A DNA stretch of 64,000 bases, taken from assembly GCA_037783545.1 (NCBI GenBank), contig JBBELK010001607.1, positions 1-64,000 on the forward strand, in the 5' to 3' direction. The first letter of the stretch is position 1. Each line of letters begins with the position of its first letter. The position numbers were made by a program, and so were the translations under genes. This document shows, piece after piece, positions 27,701-37,900 of this stretch. Below the pieces are notes generated by a model that was not told where the DNA came from, ran no database searches, and saw only the letters and a program-made list of their open reading frames with translations. The stretch is from Henricia sp. BOLD:AAB3569. Lineage: Eukaryota > Echinodermata > Asteroidea > Spinulosida > Echinasteridae.

Positions 27701-30301
27701 ATGTATTCTACCTTTTAAAATATGTGAAACTGACAGTTATTGCTTAACAACCTGTTACAGGGCATGAACTTGAAATTTTATTTCAATTTATTTTTAAACA
27801 TCCCAATTATAAATTTACTGAAAAGCATGTTCACGATCATTGACGATTTGTAGTTTGTCATTGATGATAAGCTTCCAGTTATTGCCTGTGTGGGCTTCAA
27901 CGAAACTTAGTTTAACATTACAAGATTTCCTTACGCTTAGCATAGAAACTTCAAGTGACCGTAGTGTAGTAATATTGAACAAACTGACATCACAATACCC
28001 TTGTGTTATTTGTTTGCAGTTTGCGATAGTCTTCAAAACGCCACGGTACAGGGACCTTTACATTCAGAAGCCAGTCTATGTCCAAGTGCAGCTAATGAGA
28101 AAAACTGACCGGGAGGTCAGCGACCCCAAGCCCTTCACATATCACCCTCAGCTCACAGGTAAGAGATTTTAGAACTCGGTAAAAAAGTCGTTGGACACTT
28201 AATAAAGGAACACACCGGCTTTGTTGGGCTATTTTGGGCTCGAAATAGACCCATACATGATTATAAATGTTTTTCCAGAATAATCAAGGTCACATGATTT
28301 ATCCGAACCAGATTTCTGGTTCGAATAAATCACATGTTCTTGCGAGTTAGTTTTATTTCCAGCCGTATAAAAGTTTGTTAGTGAAGTACTTGTATATACC
28401 AAATTCAGCTCTGATTTGTTCAAAATATTCTTGAGTATTCGACAAAAGAAAAATAACTATGAAAAGTTGAATGTAAGATTTTGATTCAGTTAGTCCGTGT
28501 TCCATGGTGACAGCGATGGGGCTAACGAGACATAAGCCCCGTGGCATTGATCCCCTACAACTGGTGCCGTGGTTAGTGGGCTAGTGAGGCATTGAACATG
28601 TGATAGGTAGCAGGGAACCAGACCATCAGGTCTGTTTCGTCATTAGGTGTTTTAGTCTGTACATCTGTTAGCTCCACACGGAACTTTCACAACAGCCAGT
28701 TGCTCAATGAGTGGTACGTACGTAAAGAAAATCCATGATGTCAACTCCTCCAAAAACAGGGAAAAACCTGTTCGGTGGACTGGGCCGTCCAGTGAAATCA
28801 TCAGCAAAAAAATGTCGGACATCCAAAGCAAAAGCTGCCAGGAGAAGGGCGAATCGCTTAAAGGCCCTGTAGATCATCTGTTTTTGAGCGATTCTGCGAA
28901 TAAAACCATTATAAATCAAAAGAAAGACAACAAACTCATCCTAAGAAATTTCAGCTTTGTCAAATGTACCACCTTAAAAAAAACGCATGAAAATCCATAT
29001 TTTCCTGGTCTTGGCGGGGTGTTTCAAATATTCGTTCTCAGTTGATCGGGTACTATGTGGCTTGCGTCATGCACTCTGTGGCACACATCATATACTGCGT
29101 GTGCGCGCAATATATAAAAATGCATCGCGTTGGAACACGCACGCGGAGTACACGGCGCATATATGCATTTTGGACCGCGTAGATGCGAACCGAAAATAAG
29201 TAAATCGTTTGCAAACGATCTAAATAATTTCATCTTTACGGATTATTTTCTGGTAAAATTATATCATTTTGAGCGAAAACCTTTCAATGGATAGTTGCTA
29301 TTAATTCAATCTTTACTTTCAGAACTTTTCCCCTGTAAACTCGTCGATTACTTTTTGGGGTCATTGCAAATGATACACTGGGCCTTTAAGGACAAAGTCG
29401 TACGTACCGGTACATATAGTCCTACATATTTAATGGGACATGTATGTACATGTATGTACTTTATAGGGAGGCATTTCATGACAAAAACATTAAGTACTAC
29501 ATTTGTATTTTGGGGAGAGGGGGTCGGAGGTGTCTTGAAAATACCTTCTGTATGAACGTTAAAATGTGACAACTTTCAATGGCCCCCTAAACACAACTGC
29601 AGACGATTTGAGCATGCAAGTCATGTATTTATGACATGTGTACATATACATGTACATAGAATCTAATTATACTTTGTTTGATGATGTTCTAATTACAATT
29701 CATATATGCTGGTACATACCGTACATACATGTACATGTACATGTAACTCCAATATTGGTGAACCAGGAACTACCATTGCACATGTCTATTAAGAGTTATT
29801 GTTTTCTGCGTCAGTGAATTTCCATTTTGGGAATTCCCAGACAGAAAGTTCTCTATGATGCAAGTTTCTGTTTTGCTCAAAACACCACTTGGGATTTTTT
29901 CAGTGTGTATACCGTAAATACTTCTTGTGTAGAAAGTGTTTTTACAATTTCATTTTAAAGCCTCATTACATAATTTGCAATGACCCAAAATTTTACTTCA
30001 CGAGTTGACAGGAAAAATGTGACTAAAAGTGTTGATAGCAATGGTAACAAACACCACATGATTTTTTTATCCCCGTGTAAAATGGTACCTTTGTGGGAGA
30101 AATTGCCAACTGATAGTTCAACACAAAAACCATGCATGATTTTTTTTAGTTTTTCAAGTATTACTGCATCTATGCGGCTGAAATTTCTACAAGGTAGTTT
30201 ATCAACATTATTCTTTAGTTATGTAATGATGCTGTTCCTGTTCTAAGTTTTTGAATCATGTAATCTGTCTTTAAATATATGTGCGCTATATAAGTATCCA
30301 C

Positions 30302-30340
<39 letters not shown>

Positions 30341-31882
30341 ATATTTTTTACATTTAATCCACTTCAAATATGTTGCTTGAAACAGTTCCCCTTTCATTTT
30401 TTGATTTGTAAAAGAAATTCACTGTTTTTCCATGCATTGTATTTTTAAGCGTGTTGTAACATGTTGTAACATGTCTCATGTTATTACGCGATCGGGGAAT
30501 TCCCAATTTCTCAGTAGTCATTTATAAACTTGAAATTTCATCAAAACTGCCCAGTTGGTCTATCGCTTGCATTATATTCACATACACACGACACGTAGTA
30601 TGTATGCTGGTATGTAGAGTTTAACTTTGAAATTATTATTTGTGTACATGTATGTATTTAACATTGTCTTACAAATTGTTACTTTGTGGAATGTAAATTT
30701 TGAATTTTAACGTGTAGTCGGTAGTTTTGACCTTCAAAATTGGTACTGAACTCTGTACAGTTAGGTTCGTGCTTTGTGCATGGGCCAAACATTCGTCTAA
30801 GGCCGGTGTCAGACGAATTACGACAACCCAATTTTGTATCCGTCTTTAAATCCCATTGTTATTGCAGACAAAGAAAGCATCATGCGCAAGAGAAAGAAAC
30901 CCCTGCCGCCGTTTCAAGACCATTTCTTTGGTGGAAACAGCGGTGACAAAGGTGGATTTGGGGGTAACAGGGGCGGAGGAGGGGGCGGAAGGGGGTACCA
31001 CTTCTCCCCTGATGCGCCCCTCAACATGAACTTCGGGGTTGGTGGAGGTGGGGGACCAACCAACAGTGTCCAGACAACTGCGGTTGGTGCTCAGAATAGA
31101 GTGCAAAGAGGTATGCGATTTTATTCGTCTATGACCCCGTTCTCAGTAGAGAAATCGCTTCGTTCGACACAAATTCGACAATGATTCGACGAAGAGATTT
31201 GACGAAGAGATTTTCTGATGTGAACGCACTCCTCTTCATTCGATGATTAGAATCTCTTAGAAAGTCGCTTCATTCGACGAAGACATCGTTTCATTCGACG
31301 AAGCAAATGCGAACGCTCCCTTTGTTTGACGGAACGATTGACACATTATGAGTGACCTCCTTAATACGTATTTCCGGTATACACAGGGTCAGTGTCAATT
31401 TTAGTAGACTGGTTCCCTGTTCTCATATTTACTTCCCCTTCGTCGTATAGCGAGAGCAGCGTATCGCACATGGACAGGGGACCAGTCTACAATTTTACAC
31501 CGGAAGTGTAAAAATCAATCAACAGAGGGCGTCGCACAGCTTCATTCGATCTTAGTTTAGCAGTCTCTTAATGTGTACGGTACTGCTTTTCATTCGATCT
31601 TCGTTCGATCTTCGTTAAGTGAGATGAGAACGCACGCTTCATTAACTAACGATGATTAACTAATCATCATCGAATGAAGCGATTTCCAAGTGAGAATGGG
31701 GTCTTTGTTGCTTTTGACGTTTTCACCAAGCAAGGCTGTAGTTTGAGACCCCACTTTCCGACTCAGAGTCCTTGAGTCCAAGTCCGGCATACATCTAAGT
31801 TTTCAGCAGGCCGAGGCCGAGTCCAAAACTGTCAATTTATTTTCTTGCAGACCAACAACACCTCAACATAATGACACAACTT

Positions 31883-31914
<32 letters not shown>

Positions 31915-34900
31915 GCAGCAGCAGAACCAACAGGGCGTCGTGTTCCAGAGTCGAGGCATCAGCAAGGGAAACCCAAACGTCATCAAGTCCGAACGGGTGG
32001 TTGTAGAAGCTGTCAAAGACACGCAACCAGCTATCATATCCATGATGGAGGCGTCGGTTTTGGACGAGGATGATGACGACAGTGATCTGGAAGTAGATTC
32101 GAGCCCAGTTGGTACGGTTTAGGCTAGATTTGGTTTGGTTAAAGCCCCCAATACATCCAGGGTTCACACCACGTACAATAGTGCGTATCAGCCCGATACG
32201 CTGAAATTCCGGCCCGATACGCAGGAAAAATTGCCGATCAAAAAATTCAGCTCCCGATACGCATAACAAAAAATCAAAAATATCACACATGGTGCTGCTA
32301 AAGAATACAATAAAATTACCATCCATAAATTTTTTCTCGTGAAAAAAGAACCACAGAGAATTAATGGCAAAAAATACTTCATTCTGATTTGCACGGCCGA
32401 CCAAAAACAGCTCTCGATAATAAGCCCTTCAAGACCCCAGGATAGCTCTAAAATGCACCAGAAAGCTTGTAAAGTCACAAATTTTCAAATGTATATATGT
32501 CACAAATGCATTTATGTGGCTGAAATTTATACAAGGCAATATATTAACATTACTCTGTAGTAAAACAAATACACAACTTTGTACATTTTAATTTTCAAAA
32601 CAGTGGACTTCAGTGATTCTATACTTCAAGAAAAAGAAATTCTACAGCGCGAGACAGTTGAATTGGTTGAACCAGCCAAAAACCTCATCAACAGCAGTGT
32701 ACAGACGGGTGAGCATTTGTTTAGTCTATTTCTGCATATCTCTTGTTCTATTCTTGGGTTTCACCCACGTGACCACCCACCTTCACAACTGTTGCTATCC
32801 GACATTGCTGTGTCTATACTATTGCACGCCAAAGCAGAAATAATTCTTTCTTTTTTCAACGTTTTATAAATTTACTATAAAAAATCATGGCCGGATATCG
32901 TATCAACACAATTTTCGTTTCGGTCGAGTTGTCCTGGGGATGAGTTCCTTGGGACCGAATTGGTTTGGAACCGGGTGACTTGGGACTGAGTTGACTGGGG
33001 AGCGAGTTGGTTTGGGACCGAGTTGACCTACACCCACGCGAGTTTCGGGTCATGTGACATGCGTGATGGATGCAACACGTGCGTGATGTGCCCACGACTG
33101 GTCGCATGAAATGTTGCCACATTTTTCAAAAATGTTTGCAAGGTATTTTCAAAAATGTTGACGCATATTTTCACAAATGTTGCACAAGAAAAAAAAAGGT
33201 TGGCATGACTTTTAAAAGTGGTTTATTATTGCGGTCTGGTTATATTTGTGTGAGGGTTTGCCTTAAGATTTTCATTCCTATTGTACAGATGACGCTCCAA
33301 TGGACTACGACTCGCTGGCGTGGCGTCTTGCTGAACGCACGTCACGCGCAATGCACGACTTTGCGAGGACTGGTGACATGAAGATGATACTTGCGGTCCA
33401 GAGACATCTTACAGCCGTTGAGGACGATAATGGGGATACGTACGTCTTTCTTATTCTTCATTCCTATGATTCTTATACATTCAAAATTGTATCGATAAAG
33501 ATAAAAATGTATTTCTTCAGGCTAAAATCGTGATCAAGTAAAAGCACTTTCGTATAAAGCATGCTCAAAAATTTGAACGTACCGCAATGCGCGCGTGCAG
33601 CATCTTCGAATGAAAATACGCTGGTGAGTACATTTTATGCATGTCCATGTGTGTGTATTGGCGCGCGCGTGACTGTTGACGCCTAAACATTCCCGAATGT
33701 TCTACGTCACGGAAAGCAATAAATACTAAATCAATATATTTGACTCTCAATAAAGTCAGTAATGTTCATTTATGCAATGCACAGCTGGAAATTTTTTTAC
33801 CTTTGTCGTCCTGCTTACATGCTTGTAATCTAAAATAATTCTCAAATTTGTCTGTTTTTTCTATTAACAGCCCTCTGCATTTGGCCATCATTCACAAGAA
33901 GTACGACGTGGTCTTTGGACTTCTTAATGTCATCGTCAGCATTCCTGGACAGACAATTCTCAATCAAACCAACAAACTTTATCAGGTAAATGTACTTTAT
34001 GACGTAAATGTACTTGCGCGCGCGTTTCTGTGTCCCTGGGCAAGGCACTTAATCCCAGTTGCCTCGTCAACCCAAGCGATATTTGGGAAGCTGTTAAGGG
34101 GAATGCCACAATCTAACTGCTGATGGGGTTGAGCGCCTGGCCAGCAGCCACCTAGTTGAAGCGAAATGGTTCTGGTGATTCCCTGATGGCAGCGGTAATA
34201 ATGGTAACAGCGCCTTGAGCACCCTGCAGGGTGGATATGTGCGCTATACAAATCTAATCATTATTATTATTATTATTATTATGTATGTATGAATGAGCGT
34301 ACGTGCACATGTACAACATGTGAAGCCCGTTTCAAGAAAAAGGCTTGTATCTCCAATTGCCGACTGCAGACAACTTTTACAAATATGCACAAAACTATGC
34401 ATGGATTTTTCAGGTTTTCTGAAGTATTACTGCATCTATGTGGCTGAAATTTCTACAAGGCAGTTTATCAACATTATTCTTTAGTTATGTAATGCTGTTG
34501 TTCCTGTTTTTAAAAGTTTTCCAATCATGTAAATCTGTTTTTAAAATGAATTTGAATGGGATTTATTCTGTCCACAGACACCCTTGCACCTTGCAGTCGT
34601 GACCCAACAGGCCGACGTTGTAGACCTCGTATTGCGCAGCGGGGCAGACCCTAACACCCTCGACCATGCTGGCAACATGCCAATTCACCTCGCTGCCCAG
34701 CTCGGACTGCACGAGGTCACGTCGTTTCTTGCCGAAGCGTCAAAGCCGTCACCGCGCTACAAACGATCGGCAATTAACCCCGTCGAGACCGACTTAAACG
34801 CAAAGAATTTAGATGGTAAGGCTGGCTTTCCATGTTACAAACTTTAATGGGTTTAATGAGCTTCAATTTAGAGCACTGAATTGCATGAAGCTTACAAGTA

Positions 34901-37900
34901 TGTTTCACCTAAACATCGAGATACATAGGTGGGTGGCGCCATTGGCAACCGACGACCAGAGACACTGGGGAATCCCCTTACTCTTCACGAAGGAGTTCTC
35001 TGGGATCTTTTAAGTGCATTACACAACACAATAGACCAACGGCTTTACATCCCTTCTGAAGGATGGAGCATGTGTTTAAGTGCCTTGCTCAAGGGCACAG
35101 GTACCACGGCCGGCGGGTATCGAGCCCGCAACCCCAAGTTTTCAGCAGAGTGTTGCGATTCAATGACCCAAACCACTCGGCCATGATACTCCACTTATAC
35201 GGGGTGTAATGTCTTTTAATGAATTCATAAAATGGAGAAAAAATTAATCTAGCACATGAGCCATTTTGCTTTAGATAATGACCTCGTTGCCTCTGAATAA
35301 CAGTTGTTTATATACTGTGCACCTTATAAATGCTGTGTTATCTTCAATTTAGGTTTCACAGCAGCTCACATATCAGTCAGCCGTTGCGATCTTAAGAACT
35401 TGAAAGTTTTAGTCAAGAATGGAGCCGATGTCAACATACCAGTAAGTTTTTGAGTCATGGTGACTCAGAGTTGTACAGGCTGAGGTCGAAATTCTCCTTG
35501 AAAGTCTGAGCAGTTCTGAGCATCTAAGATGGCGGCACCCATAGTAAAATGCACTCGCTTTTCCGTGGAGGACGCTTTTGAATATTTTTCAGATTCGGAT
35601 AGTAAAAAAGATTGATATTTACCACTCAATAAAACAATACCATCGATTCTAGAATCTATAAAAGAACAATATACAACACGTTTGATGATTACAACTTATT
35701 TATTAATTTTTTTTATAGAATTTCAAAGAATTACAACAAAAACGCGAAAAGTCTGGCACTTTAGAGATAAATGTTGAAAAAATGCTGGCACTGAAAGAGT
35801 TAATAGCATACTAAAGTGAAAACGTCATCCTTTGTGTATTGCTAAGATTACTGGGTCTACACTAAAACCAGTGAACTGTTTCCCTGCACTTTAGCAATGG
35901 GTGTTTCAGATTACCAGGGAATGTTTAGACCCAGTTATTCTGGCAACTGATGTCACACTTTAGTAGTCTATACCCTTCTTTTTATTGACAACTATGCCAC
36001 TTTCTTCACCAAATAGGACGGTAAAAGCGGTCGCACCCCCTTGCACTACGCCGTCGAGCAGGAGAACTTCTCGCTACTGAGTTACCTCATCGCGGATGCC
36101 GACGCTGATATCCATGCCCAGACATTCGCCGGAGATACTCCCCTTCACCTGGCCGCAAGCCTTGATTTTGTGGCTGTTGCGGCGGTTTTGGTTAGCGCAG
36201 GGGCGGACTCCATGATCGAGAACTTTGACACGACTACTGAGTTTCTTGTGGAAACGGGGGCGTCATCGGAAGACGAGCTCCTGGAGGAGTTTGGCGAGGA
36301 ATACAGTGTGGGACAATTGACGGGAGAAAGAGATTTGACTGGGAAAACACCAATGAATCTGGCTCAATCCTTGAAGGTAAGATTTGCCGGAGGAAGAAAT
36401 CTTTTTTGCGTGTAGTTTTGACCAGCTTAAAATGTTTGACAGTCCTACAAGGATACTGTTGGATGTGTTTTATGTTTTTCAGTGTTTCGCTTCATTCCAA
36501 ATTCCCTTCACTGCCTTTTTTTTTCTTCTCACATTGACGCGCGTTGCAATGGCTCGAAAAGGCTCGGTGTGAAGCCACCCTAAAATGTTACATTTACTTG
36601 AGACCTAACGATTCAGACGTGGTGGTTTAGTGGATAGTGCATCGGACCTTTGGGTGATAGGTCCGTGGTTCAAAGCCTGGTCACTGCTATTGCGTTGTGT
36701 CCTTAGACAAGACACTTTACTCCACATTATCTCTCTCCACCCAGGTGTATAAATGGGTACCGGCAAATATTGCTGGGGGTAAACCTGCGATGGACTGGCA
36801 TCCTTTCCAGGGGGAGTAGCAATGCTCCTAGTCACTCCATGCCATAGAAACTAACAACCTGTTGGGGAAACCCAACTAACTGCTGGGGGTAAACCTGTGA
36901 TGGACTGGCATCCCATCCAGGAAGAGTAGCAATGCTCCTAGTCACTCAATGCCACAGAAACCGGCCGCATGACCCAGCTTGGCTCGTGAACAACTTTACC
37001 TTTACCTAACGATTCATTGGGATGAGAGAACATTTTGCTGTACTATCATTGCATTTTAAACAAATGACGTTTGCTTCTAGGCAGAAACACAATGTGATCC
37101 AGTTATAGAAACACCTAACTTTTTGATAAACAGGAAAGCTAAAAACAGTGGAAGATGAAGATGTAGCTTTTTAAGTTCATAATTGAAATGCAATTCTTCC
37201 TCTCAACAGATGGCCGCTATTTTGAAAGGCGAACCCTACATCCCAAATCTTTCCTCCTCGACCGGTAGCCAGAAAAGCCAATCCGTCTCCACACGGGGTA
37301 CCAGTGATTCTGCGTACCACTCAAGCCATCCGTCTGCCTACAGACCAAGCACCGGTTCCATTATACCGATTGGCGACATGAACCGACTCGACTCGCACGT
37401 CCGTCAAAAACTTGAGTTTCTCCTGGATGAAACGAAACCGTTTAAGGACTGGGTGTCCCTGGCCGATCGCCTCGGACTGGGAAATATGATTAACCAGCTT
37501 AAAATGTTTGACAGCCCTACAAGAATACTGTTGGATCAATATGAGGTATGTCCATTAACTAAAGATGTGAATTTTTAGAATTTTGAGCATTCATGTACAA
37601 TGTGTGTGCAAGTAGCCACCCTTACTGAACACAAGATTTGAAAGAGGATGAGTCAAGCTATGAGTACATGCGTGTCAACTGAGGGTGTTTGGAGAAACTT
37701 GAATTTCACTGAGTTAAACATGGAAGAAATACAGGGAGGTTTTGGGCGCTTTGAGGAGAAAGCTGCTTAAAACAGTACAGTGGGGACCTGGGTCCTATTT
37801 CATAAAGCTGTTTAGCATAAATTTTTGCTTAATCAAACATTTGTTTGCTTTATAAAAATGGGTTAATAGTCAAGAATGTTATGTCAACTTGTGTTCTTAG

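Noticed and set aside
28707..29045. 112-codon plus frame between NF-kB exons 6 and 7
   Set aside because: Its central part recurs inverted at about 47.05 kb, so it is repeat-derived; no splice sites fit.
31832..32404. Minus-strand 190-codon frame with poly-leucine
   Set aside because: It is the reverse of the polyglutamine exon and following intron; the leucines are the complement of CAG/CAA.
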